Assembly (NCBI RefSeq): GCF_025371035.1
Contig: NZ_JANZXB010000010.1
Location: 124,001 to 188,000, forward strand
DNA: 64,000 nt
Direction: 5' to 3'
DNA from: Sphingomonas sp. LC-1
Lineage (GTDB): Bacteria > Pseudomonadota > Alphaproteobacteria > Sphingomonadales > Sphingomonadaceae
Positions 9,378 through 18,410 of this stretch are shown one piece after another. The notes under the pieces were generated by a model that was given only the letters and a program-made list of their open reading frames with translations, was not told where the DNA came from and ran no database searches. Position 1 is the stretch's first letter; each line of letters begins with the position of its first letter. The position numbers and the translations under genes were made by a program.

Positions 9378-10611
9378 AGCGGGCCATCCGGCGATAGAGC
9401 GCGGCGCGGGTCAGCCCCAGCTCGGCGGCGGCCCGGCTGACGTTGAAGCCGTGCCGCTTCAGGGCGGCGGACACCAACGCCTCCTCGCTTCGCGACAGGT
9501 TCAGATCGTCGGCGATCGCGCGCGGGATCAGGTCATCGGGCGGCAGGCTCAGGGCGAAGTCGGCCACGTCATGCACCTCGCCCTGCCCCAACAATACCGC
9601 ACGCTCCGCCGCCTGACGCAGCCCGCGCACATTGTCGGGCCAGCTATCGGCGGCGATGGCGCGCTCCGCTTCTGGGGTCAGAGGGCGGAGCGGCCTGGCA
9701 TAGCGCGCCGCGAACACCGCCAGGAAATGCCGCGCGAGCAATACCGCATCCCCCGGCCGTGCCGTCAGCGGCGGCAGATCGAGCTCGATCGTGTTGATCC
9801 GATAGAGCAGATCCTCGTGCAGCGCCGCGCGCAGTCTACCGCGATCGAGCCGACTGGTCGCGATCAGGCGAATGCCGCCGCTTTCGCGCGCCAACAGGGG
9901 TTGAAGCGCCGGGGCGAGTCGGTCGATCTGGTCGACGATCAGCGTCGCCTCCGCTGCTTCCGCCAAGCGCGCGGACAGCATCGCGCCATCCGCCGCGCCC
10001 GCGTCCAGCGTCACCAGGGCCCGGTCGGCGCGCCCCGACCCGCCATGCGCCAGGGTCGCCGCCAGCGTCTTCCCGGTCCCCGCCGCACCGCGTAGCAGCA
10101 ACGCCGCGTCGGTGGCCGCGATCCGCCCGATCAGGTCCCGCGCGGCGGCGATGACGGCGCTTTCGCCCAGCAGCAGCGGCACCTCGCCCCCCGGCGGCGC
10201 GGGCATCGCCTCCAGTTTGGCGCGGCGCAGCGCGACCCCGCGTTCCACCGTGGCGAGCAGGCGGGCATTGCTCCATGGCTTGATGACGAAATCCGCCGCA
10301 CCGCCCCGCATCGCCTGCACCGCGACCTGGATGCCGCTATGCCCCGTCACCACGATCACGACCGCATGACGATCGGCGGCGATCAGCCGGTCGAGCAGCG
10401 CGAACCCCTCTTCCCCGCTGGTCCGCCCGCGCGCGAAATTCAGATCGAGCAGGATCACATCGGCAGGCCGCTCGGCCAGCCGGACCCACGCGGCATCGGG
10501 ATCGAGCGCGGTCGCCACCGTCATGCCATGCCGGTCGAGCATCAACTGCGCCGCACGCCCAATATCGGCGTCGTCGTCGATCACGAGGATATGGGGTGAT
10601 TCGGTTGACAT
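9367..10611 (-). CDS. NtrC-family response regulator lacking the GAFTGA loop
   Basis: 414 residues starting at MSTESPHILVIDDD; upstream in-frame sequence is the antisense of the adaptor gene and is rejected. A receiver domain (about 7-125) carries Asp56 in ILLDLNF and Lys111. An AAA+ domain follows with Walker A GAAGTGKT (175-182). A Fis-type helix-turn-helix (NVSRAAAELGLTRAALYRRM) closes the protein. The segment between Walker A and Walker B is short and has no GAFTGA motif, the loop that contacts sigma-54, so it may activate or repress without sigma-54. It shares an operon with the kinase and diverges from the MacAB-like operon. Confidence 0.82.
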   Translation of the reverse strand: MSTESPHILVIDDDADIGRAAQLMLDRHGMTVATALDPDAAWVRLAERPADVILLDLNFARGRTSGEEGFALLDRLIAADRHAVVIVVTGHSGIQVAVQAMRGGAADFVIKPWSNARLLATVERGVALRRAKLEAMPAPPGGEVPLLLGESAVIAAARDLIGRIAATDAALLLRGAAGTGKTLAATLAHGGSGRADRALVTLDAGAADGAMLSARLAEAAEATLIVDQIDRLAPALQPLLARESGGIRLIATSRLDRGRLRAALHEDLLYRINTIELDLPPLTARPGDAVLLARHFLAVFAARYARPLRPLTPEAERAIAADSWPDNVRGLRQAAERAVLLGQGEVHDVADFALSLPPDDLIPRAIADDLNLSRSEEALVSAALKRHGFNVSRAAAELGLTRAALYRRMARYGL

Positions 10612-10623
10612 CGCGACCTGCAC

Positions 10624-10639
10624 TGTTCGTTTTCGAACA
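10624..10639. promoter_or_regulatory. Palindromic operator candidate in the divergent regulator/exporter promoter
   Basis: TGTTCGTTTTCGAACA is a perfect 6-bp inverted repeat around TTTT, 13 bp upstream of the response-regulator start and about 100 bp upstream of the adaptor gene. A second inverted repeat, CCGATGCC (10650-10657) and GGCATCGG (10674-10681), lies next to it. Binding by the Fis-type HTH of the adjacent regulator is an inference. Confidence 0.4.
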
Positions 10640-10740
10640 CTTGCTAGAGCCGATGCCGAGGCCCTGACCAGAGGGCATCGGAAATCCATGTTTTGGTCGG
10701 CACTTAGGTCGATCGCGACTGTCCGGCCTACACTGTCCGC

Positions 10741-12027
10741 ATGGTCGAAGCCTCCTCTTTCCCCGATCAAGGCTCGGCGATGGACCGGCCTGTCGAGCGC
10801 CCCGGCCGCCGGTTCCGCAAACGCATCGCGCGCGCCGCGACGGCGGGCGGCATCGCCGTCGCTGGCCTGTCGATCTGGTGGTTCATGCCCGCCGCGAACA
10901 GCCTGACCGTCGATGCCCAGAGCATTCGGACCGGCACCGTCCAGCGTGCTTCCTTCCGCGATTTCGTACCGCTGCGCGCCGAGGTCGCCCCGTTTCGCAC
11001 CGTCTTCGTCACCGCCATATCGGGCGGATCGGTGGCGGCATTGCTGGCGGCCGACGGCGGTATCGTGGCCGCCGGGGCGCCGCTGGCGCGGCTGTCCAAC
11101 CCGTCGCTCGAACTCGACGTCGCCAGCCGTTCGGCGGGGATCATCGGCCAGTTGAGCACGAATAGCGGTGCGCGCCTGTCGGTGCAGCGTAGCCGCCAGG
11201 ACAGCGCGCGCGACATTGCCGAGGCGCGCAACGCGCTGTCCAAGGCGCAGACGGCACTGCGGCAAAAGGCCGCGCTTTACGACAAGGGGTTTGTCACCAA
11301 GGCCGCGATCGACCCGTTGCAAGAGGAGGTCGCCTATCAGCGGAACCGGCTGAATGCGCTGCTGGGCGGACAGGCGCAGGCGGAAGCGACGCTGGCGGAC
11401 CAGTCCGCCGGGATCGCCGCCACTACGCGCGAATTGCGCGACAGCCTGGCCATGGTCCGTGCCAGCCTCGACGCGCTGACCGTGCGTGCGCCGGTCGGCG
11501 GTCGGCTGACCGCCTTTACCATCCAGCCCGGACAGATGCTGAAGACGGGCGACCCGGTCGGCCAGATCGACTCCGAGGGCGAATGGAAGCTGGTCGCCGA
11601 TGTCGACCAATTCTATCTCGGCCGCGTCCGCAACGGGCTCGCGGCGCGCGCCGATCTCGACGGCGCCAGCTATCCGCTGCACGTCATAAAGGTGCTACCG
11701 CAGGTCAGCGAAGGCCGCTTCCGTGTCGAATTCGGTTTCGATCGCACGGTCCCCGCCGGGCTGAACCGCGGCCAGACACTGGATCTGCGGCTGATCCTCG
11801 GGGCCGATCGCTCCGCCACCGTCGCCCCCACCGGGGGCTGGCTGGATGCGGGCGGGAGCACCGCCTTCGTCATGGACGGCCAGGGCCGCGCGGTGCGGCA
11901 CGCCATCCAGACCGGCCGCCGCAACCCCGATCAGGTCGAGGTGACCGCCGGACTGTCTCCCGGCGAGCGCATCCTGACCTCGCCGCTCGCCGCCTACGCC
12001 CCCTACCAGACCCTCATCGTTCGATAG
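10741..12027 (+). CDS. MacA/HlyD-type periplasmic adaptor of an ABC exporter
   Basis: 428-residue membrane-fusion protein with one N-terminal transmembrane segment (about residues 38-56), a lipoyl-like half (AISGGSVAALLAADGGIVAAGAPLARLSNP), a long alpha-helical hairpin (about 135-245, rich in Ala, Gln, Arg) and the second lipoyl half (VRAPVGGRLTAFTIQPGQMLKTGDPVG). It ends 8 bp before the ABC ATPase gene. Such adaptors link an inner-membrane MacB-like transporter to a TolC-type outer-membrane channel; no TolC gene is visible here. ATG 10741 is used; a second in-frame ATG at 10780 is possible. Confidence 0.85.
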   Translation: MVEASSFPDQGSAMDRPVERPGRRFRKRIARAATAGGIAVAGLSIWWFMPAANSLTVDAQSIRTGTVQRASFRDFVPLRAEVAPFRTVFVTAISGGSVAALLAADGGIVAAGAPLARLSNPSLELDVASRSAGIIGQLSTNSGARLSVQRSRQDSARDIAEARNALSKAQTALRQKAALYDKGFVTKAAIDPLQEEVAYQRNRLNALLGGQAQAEATLADQSAGIAATTRELRDSLAMVRASLDALTVRAPVGGRLTAFTIQPGQMLKTGDPVGQIDSEGEWKLVADVDQFYLGRVRNGLAARADLDGASYPLHVIKVLPQVSEGRFRVEFGFDRTVPAGLNRGQTLDLRLILGADRSATVAPTGGWLDAGGSTAFVMDGQGRAVRHAIQTGRRNPDQVEVTAGLSPGERILTSPLAAYAPYQTLIVR

Positions 12028-12035
12028 GACCCGCC

Positions 12036-12716
12036 ATGATCCAGCTTCAGCACGTCAGCCGCACCTATGCCTCGGACGAGGTCGAGACGACCGCGCTCGG
12101 CGGCATCGACCTTCATGTCGAACCGGGTGAGTTCGTCGCGATCATGGGACCATCGGGCTGCGGCAAGTCGACGTTGCTCAACATCCTCGGCACGATCGAC
12201 CGCCCCAGCGGCGGGCAATATCTGTTCGAGGGCCGGGATATAGCCCGCGCGCCCGAAGCCGAGTTGGCGCGATTGCGGCGCGATCGGCTGGGCTTCGTGT
12301 TCCAGAGCTTCAACCTGATCGACGAGTTGACCATCGCGGAGAATGTCGCACTCGGCCTCGCCTATCGCGCCATGTCCGCACGCGAAAAGCGCGAACGGAT
12401 CGCGGCGGCAATGGACCGGGTCGGCATCGCCCATCGTCAGCGCCATCACCCCAACCAGCTCTCGGGCGGCCAGCAGCAGCGTGCCGCCATCGCCCGTGCC
12501 ATCGTCGGCGAGCCGCGCCTGATCCTGGCGGACGAGCCGACCGGCAATCTCGACACCGCGAACGGTGCGCAGGTCATGGAAATCCTCCGGCAACTCAATG
12601 CGGAGGGCGCGACGATCGTCATGGTGACGCACAGCCCGGCCCATGCCGACATCGCAAGGCGGACCATCCATATGCTCGACGGGCATATCCTGGCCTCGGC
12701 CCGGTTGGCGGCATGA
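12036..12716 (+). CDS. ABC transporter ATP-binding protein (MacB/LolD-type)
   Basis: 226-residue cytoplasmic ATPase with Walker [11 protein letters not shown]-loop in [12 protein letters not shown], signature [14 protein letters not shown], Walker [13 protein letters not shown] and the H-loop MVTHS. Starts at ATG 12036 ([11 protein letters not shown]), 8 bp after the adaptor gene. This subclass powers mechanotransmission exporters with FtsX-like permeases rather than classical import. It probably partners with the permease encoded 111 bp downstream. The exported substrate is unknown. Confidence 0.92.
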   Translation: MIQLQHVSRTYASDEVETTALGGIDLHVEPGEFVAIMGPSGCGKSTLLNILGTIDRPSGGQYLFEGRDIARAPEAELARLRRDRLGFVFQSFNLIDELTIAENVALGLAYRAMSAREKRERIAAAMDRVGIAHRQRHHPNQLSGGQQQRAAIARAIVGEPRLILADEPTGNLDTANGAQVMEILRQLNAEGATIVMVTHSPAHADIARRTIHMLDGHILASARLAA

Positions 12717-12827
12717 CGGACGCCCGGCCATCGCGCGCGCGGGGCGACGGACTGGTCCTGTTGCTGCTGCTCCGCCATGCGGCCCGCCCCTTGTTATTCC
12801 GTTCCGCCGCCTGAAGGATTTTGCCTC

Positions 12828-15272
12828 ATGTCTCTTTCGGCCTTCGCCCTCACTTCGGCTTTGTCCTCCGCCGCGACCAGCTTCCATCGTTCGCTGACGC
12901 GTCAACGGCTGTTCGCGATTCTCAACATCTGCGGGCTGGCGCTGGGTATCGCGACCTTTCTGGTGCTCTTCCTGTTCGTGCGGTTCGAGACGCAATATGG
13001 CCGCTGGGTTCCGGGCAGCGACACGCTTTGGACGATCAAGTCCGACGTCAACATTCCCGGCTTCGAACCCTTTCACAACAACGCGACCGCCGCCCCGCTG
13101 CTGTCGATGCTGCGCGGTGATTATCCCGAAGTCATCGGCACCCGCTTCTCCCCGGTCGACGCCAGCGTCCGCCAAGGCGTCGGAGCGGCCGCCGCCAAGG
13201 TCATCCAGGCCGATCCCAATTTCTTCCGAATTCTGCGCTATCCCGCCATGGCAGGCGATCCGGGGCAAGCCCTGATCCAGCCTCATTCAGCGGTCGTCAC
13301 CCAAGAGCTGGCCAGTCGCTATTTCGGCGATGCCGCGACTGCGATCGGGCGTATCCTGACCGTGACGATCGAAGGAAAGACGGCAAACTATACGGTTACG
13401 GCGGTGCTGCGCGATCTGCCCGCCGATACGGACTTCCGTGCGGCAATCTTCGTACCGATCGCGCCATTGGACCCCAAGGCCAATGACAGCTGGTCGTTCG
13501 GCGACAGCGTCTTCGTGCTGCGCTTCGCCAACGCCGCCGCTGCTCAGGCGATGCAGGCCCAATTCCCGGCCTTCGTCCGTCGCCATCCCCTGCACGAGGT
13601 CATGCCGAACACCAAGATTTCTCTCAAACTGGTGCCGCTCCACGATCTTCACATGGCAAAGAAGTCTGCGGTGACGGTGGTCGGCACCCTGGGAGCGATC
13701 GGGCTGGTCACGTTGCTGATCGCCCTGGTCAATTATATCAACCTCGCGACGGCGCGGGCGGGCCTGCGCGCGCGGGAAGTGGCGATGCGCAAGGTGCTGG
13801 GCGCTACGCGGGGCAATCTGATCGTCCAGTTCCTGACCGAGTCGATCGCGGCGACGGCGCTGGCCGGTCTGCTGGGGCTGGCGCTGGCGGAGCTGGCATT
13901 GCCTTTGGTCAACGCGACCGGTGGGACCTCACTCGCCATCCATTATGGCGGCGCGCAGTCGATCCTGCCGCCCTTCCTTCTGCTGGTGATCGGTGCGGGG
14001 CTGATCGCGGGCGTCTATCCGGCGCTGGTCCTGTCACGGTTCCAGGCCGCCGCCGTCCTCGCCTCGGCCCGGTCGCCGGGAGGCGGACGCGGGGGTACCC
14101 GGGTCCGGCAAGCGCTCGTCGTGCTGCAGTTCGCGATCGCGATCGCCTTGGGGAGCGGCACGGCCGTTCTGGTCGCGCAGACCCGGCATGTGCGCAATGC
14201 GGATCTGGGCTTCGACCAGAAGGGCCTGATGCTGGTCCCCGCATTGGGTGACGATGCGCTCGATCCCGGTCGCAGGCGGCGCATCCTCGACGCCTTTTCA
14301 CGCCTGCCCGGCGTGACGGCAGTGTCCTATGCCAGCTTCACCCCGGCCGGTGGCACCTACATGCTGCGAGCGCTGAAGGTCGAGGGGATGGCCGGCCCGG
14401 AAAAGCAATTGAGCTTCAGCACCGTCGATGAAGGATTCCTGTCCTTGATGGGCGCGCGCTTCGTCGCCGGGCGTGGTTTCGATCGGCGCTTCGCCGGCGA
14501 CGACTCGACCGTGAAGGGACAGCCGCGCTCGACCCATTTCGGCAATGTCATCATGAACGAGGCCGCCGTACGGAAGTTCGGACTGGGCCGCCCCGACAAG
14601 GCGGCCGGCAAGACCCTGTCCAACCAGGGCGGCAAGCGGATCCAGCTCGTCGGCGTGATCGCCGATCTGCGCTTCAACGGGCCGAAAGTGACCGATGACG
14701 CGATGATGTATCTGTTCCGCCCCGAGCCTCAGGCAGACAGCACCGCCTTTGTCCGCTTCACCGGCAATGCGACCGCCACCAGCGCCGCGATGGAACGGGT
14801 ATGGCACGAGCTTGCCCCGAACGTCCCCTTCGATGCCAAGACGGTCGAACAGGCGCGATACGAAACCTTTTTCCGCGAGGATGAGCAACGGATGCGGCTG
14901 TTCACCATCGGCGCGGTGCTGGCCGCCGTCATCGCCTGTATCGGCCTTTATGGCCTGGCCTCGTTCGACACGGCGCGGCGGTTTCGCGAGATCGGCATTC
15001 GCAAGACCCTGGGGGCGTCGACCGGCGATGTTCTGCGGCTGCTGATCGGGCGGTTCCTGCGCCCGGTGATGCTCGCCACCTTGCTCGCCTGGCCGATCGC
15101 CTATTTCGCGATGCGCCAATGGCTGTCCGCCTTTGCCGACCGGATCGCCCTGTCGCCCGCCTTCTTCATCCTGTCCGGCGTCGCGGCCGTGGTGATCGCG
15201 ACCGCGACGGTTTCCGCTCAGGCCTGGCGGGTCGCCCGCGCCGAGCCTGCACGCGCGCTGCGATACGAATGA
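12828..15272 (+). CDS. FtsX/MacB-type ABC transporter permease
   Basis: 814-residue permease. ATG 12828 is preceded by GAAGGA at 12813-12818 and is preferred over an upstream in-frame ATG at 12777. An N-terminal membrane segment (about 28-50) is followed by a large periplasmic domain (MacB_PCD type), three clustered membrane helices (about 285-415) with the coupling motif REVAMRKVLGA, a fourth segment near VRQALVVLQFAIAIALG, a second periplasmic domain and three C-terminal helices with REIGIRKTLGAS. This is the duplicated FtsX architecture. With the upstream adaptor and ATPase it forms a tripartite-type exporter or lipoprotein/peptide extruder. Confidence 0.88.
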   Translation: MSLSAFALTSALSSAATSFHRSLTRQRLFAILNICGLALGIATFLVLFLFVRFETQYGRWVPGSDTLWTIKSDVNIPGFEPFHNNATAAPLLSMLRGDYPEVIGTRFSPVDASVRQGVGAAAAKVIQADPNFFRILRYPAMAGDPGQALIQPHSAVVTQELASRYFGDAATAIGRILTVTIEGKTANYTVTAVLRDLPADTDFRAAIFVPIAPLDPKANDSWSFGDSVFVLRFANAAAAQAMQAQFPAFVRRHPLHEVMPNTKISLKLVPLHDLHMAKKSAVTVVGTLGAIGLVTLLIALVNYINLATARAGLRAREVAMRKVLGATRGNLIVQFLTESIAATALAGLLGLALAELALPLVNATGGTSLAIHYGGAQSILPPFLLLVIGAGLIAGVYPALVLSRFQAAAVLASARSPGGGRGGTRVRQALVVLQFAIAIALGSGTAVLVAQTRHVRNADLGFDQKGLMLVPALGDDALDPGRRRRILDAFSRLPGVTAVSYASFTPAGGTYMLRALKVEGMAGPEKQLSFSTVDEGFLSLMGARFVAGRGFDRRFAGDDSTVKGQPRSTHFGNVIMNEAAVRKFGLGRPDKAAGKTLSNQGGKRIQLVGVIADLRFNGPKVTDDAMMYLFRPEPQADSTAFVRFTGNATATSAAMERVWHELAPNVPFDAKTVEQARYETFFREDEQRMRLFTIGAVLAAVIACIGLYGLASFDTARRFREIGIRKTLGASTGDVLRLLIGRFLRPVMLATLLAWPIAYFAMRQWLSAFADRIALSPAFFILSGVAAVVIATATVSAQAWRVARAEPARALRYE

Positions 15273-15273
15273 C

Positions 15274-15325
15274 GGGAGGATTTGGTAGGGGAGATGAAAT
15301 CTTGATCGTCCTCCCTAGCCTTTTT
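15274..15325 (+). terminator. Probable terminator after the exporter operon
   Basis: GGGAGGA (15274-15280) pairs perfectly with TCCTCCC (15309-15315), followed by TAGCC and TTTTT. An alternative stem uses TAGGGGAG and CTCCCTA. It lies directly after the permease stop and before the convergent GH27 gene. Confidence 0.5.
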
Positions 15326-15339
15326 CGCGGAACCGCCGC

Positions 15340-16890
15340 TTACCGGCTGGCCATGACCGGTTCGACCCGCAACAGGACCACCCCATGCGGGGCGATCGTC
15401 AGGGCGCCACCGCCTTGGTCCAGATTGCGGTTCGCGAACAGGTCGCGCACCCGCACCGGGCCGACCAACCCACTATCGTCCGGCATCGACACGGCGCTCT
15501 GCGGGTCCGTCGTGCGGTTGAACATCGCGACGGCGACCGCGCCATCCGCCAGCCGCTTGCGCCAAATTTCCACCCCATCGGCGCGACGGACCCGTCGCCC
15601 CTGCTCGCCCAGCCGATCCTGATCGATCGCGATCAGCGTAGGCATCGCCAACAGGTCGCGCGTCTCGTCGGTCATGTGGCGAAGGTCATGACCCATGATC
15701 AGCGGCGCCGCCTGCATCGCCCAGAGCGTCATATGGGTGCGATATTCGTCGCGGCTCATCCCGCCATTGCCGACCTCCAGCATGTCGGGATCGTTCCAGC
15801 CGCCCGGCCCCGCATGGGGGAAGCGTGGATTTCGCTCGAACCCGATGTCCGACATCGTCTTATAGTCGTCGGTGATGTCCCCGGTCGTCCGCCAGACATG
15901 GCCGCCGACCGACCGCCCCCAATTGGCGACGTCGAACCGGCCATATTCGCAAAGCGAGTAGAGGATCGGCCGGCCCGTCGCGCGCAGCGCCTGACCCATG
16001 GCGAGATAGGCCTGCTTCACCCCCTCCGCCGTGTCGTAGAACCATTCCCCCGAGCAAAGGTCATGTTTGACATAGTCGACGCCCCAATCCGCAAAGGTGC
16101 GGGCGTCCTGTGCGACATGGCCATAGCTGCCCTCGTAACCGGCGCAGGTGCGCGGGCCGGGCGATGTGTAAAGGCCGAGCTTCAATCCCTTCGCATGGAC
16201 GTAATCGGCCAGCGCCTTCATGTCGGGAAAGCGCTCGTTGGGCCGCAATACGCCATCCGGCCCGCGCACACCCTGCCAGCCATCGTCGATGTTCACATAA
16301 AGATAACCCGCATCGCGCAGGCCGCTGTCGACCAGAGCATCGGCCATCGCCCTGATCGTGCTGTCGTCGATCTTGTCGGCGAAGCGGTTCCAACTCGACC
16401 AGCCCATTGGCGGGGTCGCCGCTAGGTCATCGGGTGGCAGGGTCGCGAGGGGCGGCAGCGGTGCGGCGGGACGGAAGGTCAGCGTCCGCACGTTGCGGGG
16501 GGTACCGCGCCGGCCATGTTGGGCGATGTCGCCATGCCAGATGCCGCCCTTCAGCAGCACGCCACCGGCCGGATCGAAGGTCGCGGTCCAATGCCGGGTC
16601 GGGCGATCGCGATCGTTGATGTTGCGCGTGTCGAAATGGAGCGTGCGTCCATGGAGGGCGACGTTGCGCATCGCGATGTCGCCATACCAGCGGCTGGTCA
16701 GTCGTCCTTCCAGCCCATGGCCGGTGCGATCCACCCGCATCATGGTGACGCCCGGATAGTCTGCCACTCGGTCGAATACCCAGGCCCCGGTCGGCCGGAC
16801 CCCCGCCATGGCCGCGATCGGGGCGAAAACCGCCAGCATGCCAAACAGGCAGGCGAGAATTCCGCGCCTATGGGTAGCGCGCATCAGCAT
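15340..16890 (-). CDS. Alpha-galactosidase, GH27, exported
   Basis: 516 residues with a signal peptide (about 1-29). A beta-rich N-terminal extension (about 31-150) precedes the GH27 barrel, which begins at ATPPMGWSSWNRFADKI. The nucleophile is Asp277 in DYVKHDLC and the acid/base is Asp338 in HVWRTTGDI, both in canonical positions; NIDDGWQG (about 200-207) forms the galactose pocket. Function: hydrolysis of terminal alpha-galactosyl residues from plant glycans or glycolipids. Its start overlaps the end of the upstream lipoprotein gene by 7 bp, so both are expressed together. Beta-L-arabinopyranosidase activity, known in some GH27 members, cannot be excluded. Confidence 0.9.
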   Translation of the reverse strand: MLMRATHRRGILACLFGMLAVFAPIAAMAGVRPTGAWVFDRVADYPGVTMMRVDRTGHGLEGRLTSRWYGDIAMRNVALHGRTLHFDTRNINDRDRPTRHWTATFDPAGGVLLKGGIWHGDIAQHGRRGTPRNVRTLTFRPAAPLPPLATLPPDDLAATPPMGWSSWNRFADKIDDSTIRAMADALVDSGLRDAGYLYVNIDDGWQGVRGPDGVLRPNERFPDMKALADYVHAKGLKLGLYTSPGPRTCAGYEGSYGHVAQDARTFADWGVDYVKHDLCSGEWFYDTAEGVKQAYLAMGQALRATGRPILYSLCEYGRFDVANWGRSVGGHVWRTTGDITDDYKTMSDIGFERNPRFPHAGPGGWNDPDMLEVGNGGMSRDEYRTHMTLWAMQAAPLIMGHDLRHMTDETRDLLAMPTLIAIDQDRLGEQGRRVRRADGVEIWRKRLADGAVAVAMFNRTTDPQSAVSMPDDSGLVGPVRVRDLFANRNLDQGGGALTIAPHGVVLLRVEPVMASR

Positions 16891-17819
16891 ATCTCCGCGG
16901 TCGATCGCGGCAGCGGACCGGACGGCACGCGCGCAGGGTGATTGTAAAAGCCATCCGCATCGAGATGATGCCGATCGCCATACACTTCGGCGAGCAAAGC
17001 ATAGAGCGCCGAGTCATAGGATCCGAGATCCTGGTGCGACAGGATACGCCGCCCGTCGATCACCGCGAGACGGTTGGAATTAAACCAGAATTGCGTCCCT
17101 TCCGCCCAATATTCGTCGGCGGTCGTCTCGGCATATTCGCCCTTCCACATCCCCTTGGCCTTCGCTTCCGCATAGCGGGCGTTGATGCGGGCGAAGAGGT
17201 CCGGATCGGCTTGGCCGATCCCCGCCATGATCTCGTGCGAAAATTCGTGAACGAAGATATTCTCGCCGAAGTAGCGGGTCCCCGGCCGCGCGAGCAGATT
17301 TTCCTCGGCCCCGCTGGTCAACAGTCCGCCCATCCCGCGCGCGCGACCATTCCAATAGGCACGATCGCTCAGCCGCCCGATACGCTCGTCATAATGCTTG
17401 CGCTCGCAATAGGTAAGAACCGGGCTGTCGGGGCCCGGCTTCTTCCAATCGGCCTGTTCGGGAAGGTCCATCGTCCCTTCGGATTCGGCCATGATGGCGA
17501 CCCGTGCCCCGCTGGTCACCAGCGCGGCGCGAATGTCCGGGCGATGGGAAAGCATTTGAACCGCGATGCTCCGCGCGCGCCGCAAGGCGGCGGGCGATAC
17601 TTTGGCGGAGCCAGTGATCGGGATGCCGGCCGCACTGATATATTGGGTATAGAAGGGCGCCAGATGCAAAGTCGCCGGTGGCTTGGATATGGGATGCGTG
17701 CACCCCATGGTCCCGCAAACTAGCATCGCCCCGATCGCGACGCGGCGGGCGGACCGGCGCATCGTGGCGGAAATGCCCCGAGACTGCACTGCCAGGACCG
17801 ACGGATAACGACGTGACAT
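16884..17819 (-). CDS. Zincin-like lipoprotein with HExxH motif, coupled to GH27
   Basis: 311 residues. A lipobox-like stretch (VCGTMGC, about residues 34-40) suggests a lipid-anchored envelope protein; an N-terminal extension precedes it and the start could be the internal Met at residue 20 (MRRSARR). The centre holds FVHEFSHEIMAG, an HExxH zinc-protease motif, followed about 40 residues later by AETTADEYWAEGTQFWFN, where a Glu could be the third zinc ligand as in gluzincins. Downstream coupling to a GH27 gene suggests a role at the glycan-degrading surface, for example on a glycopeptide. I do not recognise a named family with certainty; peptidase activity is inferred from the motif only. 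Confidence 0.6.
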   Translation of the reverse strand: MSRRYPSVLAVQSRGISATMRRSARRVAIGAMLVCGTMGCTHPISKPPATLHLAPFYTQYISAAGIPITGSAKVSPAALRRARSIAVQMLSHRPDIRAALVTSGARVAIMAESEGTMDLPEQADWKKPGPDSPVLTYCERKHYDERIGRLSDRAYWNGRARGMGGLLTSGAEENLLARPGTRYFGENIFVHEFSHEIMAGIGQADPDLFARINARYAEAKAKGMWKGEYAETTADEYWAEGTQFWFNSNRLAVIDGRRILSHQDLGSYDSALYALLAEVYGDRHHLDADGFYNHPARVPSGPLPRSTAEIC

Positions 17820-17899
17820 GCCCCCCCTCCGCTTGATTCCACGATCAACGGCTCGGCGATTTTACGCGGCACGAAAAAGCCCCGTACAATCCGCTTAAG

Positions 17900-17916
17900 T
17901 ATTTCGTATACCAAAC
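17900..17916. promoter_or_regulatory. GTATAC-centred operator candidate upstream of the zincin/GH27 operon
   Basis: On the minus strand the sequence reads GTTTGGTATACGAAATA, about 80 bp upstream of the lipoprotein start. It resembles half of the TTGGTATACCAA-type sites bound by GntR/FadR-family sugar-acid regulators such as UxuR/ExuR. No such regulator is in the window. Confidence 0.3.
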
Positions 17917-18246
17917 TTTAGAGGGAGTAAACCGTCAGAGTTTCATAATCCTTGGCCCAAGCCTCATGCGCCGAGCGCCCCCGCCTCGACGCCGTTCTTA
18001 CCCTTGCACGAGGGCGCTGACGCAACCCGCCAGCCCATCGGGACGAACACCGCAATCCCTTTAGCGCAGATAGGTTGTTCCGATCGTGCAGCGACAGGCC
18101 GCGTCGCCGAGACGATGCGTGGCTAGGAACAGCCCTCCAGCAGGATTGCGGACCGTTTTTGCGACCGGAGGAGGATTAGCCGGGATGTCGATCGAGCCTG
18201 ACCCAGGGAGCATGGCTGCCGCCTCCGGCGGCGGCGGCCAAATGGG

Positions 18247-18277
18247 GGTCAGCCGGTCGCCAACAGATCGGCTGACC
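18247..18277. repeat. Perfect 9-bp inverted repeat (hairpin)
   Basis: GGTCAGCCG (18247-18255) and CGGCTGACC (18269-18277) are exact inverted repeats around a 13-nt loop in a gene-free stretch. No T tract follows immediately. It could be a weak terminator for RidA transcripts or part of a small RNA. Confidence 0.45.
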
Positions 18278-18410
18278 GCATTATTCGGCGGGCAAGCGCC
18301 GAAAATTCGACGCCCGCCCCCTTTGCTAACTTGCGATACCCACGCCGGCCGATAGCGGCCAAGGTTCGTACCCCGTCATCCGCGCTCGAAAAGCGAGGCC
18401 AGGATGCCGC

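Larger units (their letters stand above)
17820..18410. other. Intergenic region, about 590 bp, with regulatory-looking repeats
   Basis: No convincing gene is visible. It contains the upstream region of the zincin/GH27 operon with a GTATAC-centred operator candidate, a perfect hairpin in the middle, and low-complexity GGCGGC sequence. Short frames inside lack ribosome sites and recognisable domains. Confidence 0.6.

Noticed and set aside
10612-11682. In-frame upstream extension of the response regulator, which would give a 771-residue protein.
   Set aside because: The extra residues are the antisense of the adaptor gene, with low-complexity Arg/Gly/Asp sequence and no domain; the receiver domain starts naturally at 10611.
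18086-18355. Plus-strand frame of 89 codons in the gene-free stretch upstream of RidA.
   Set aside because: No ribosome site, no recognisable domain, and a composition typical of random high-GC frames.
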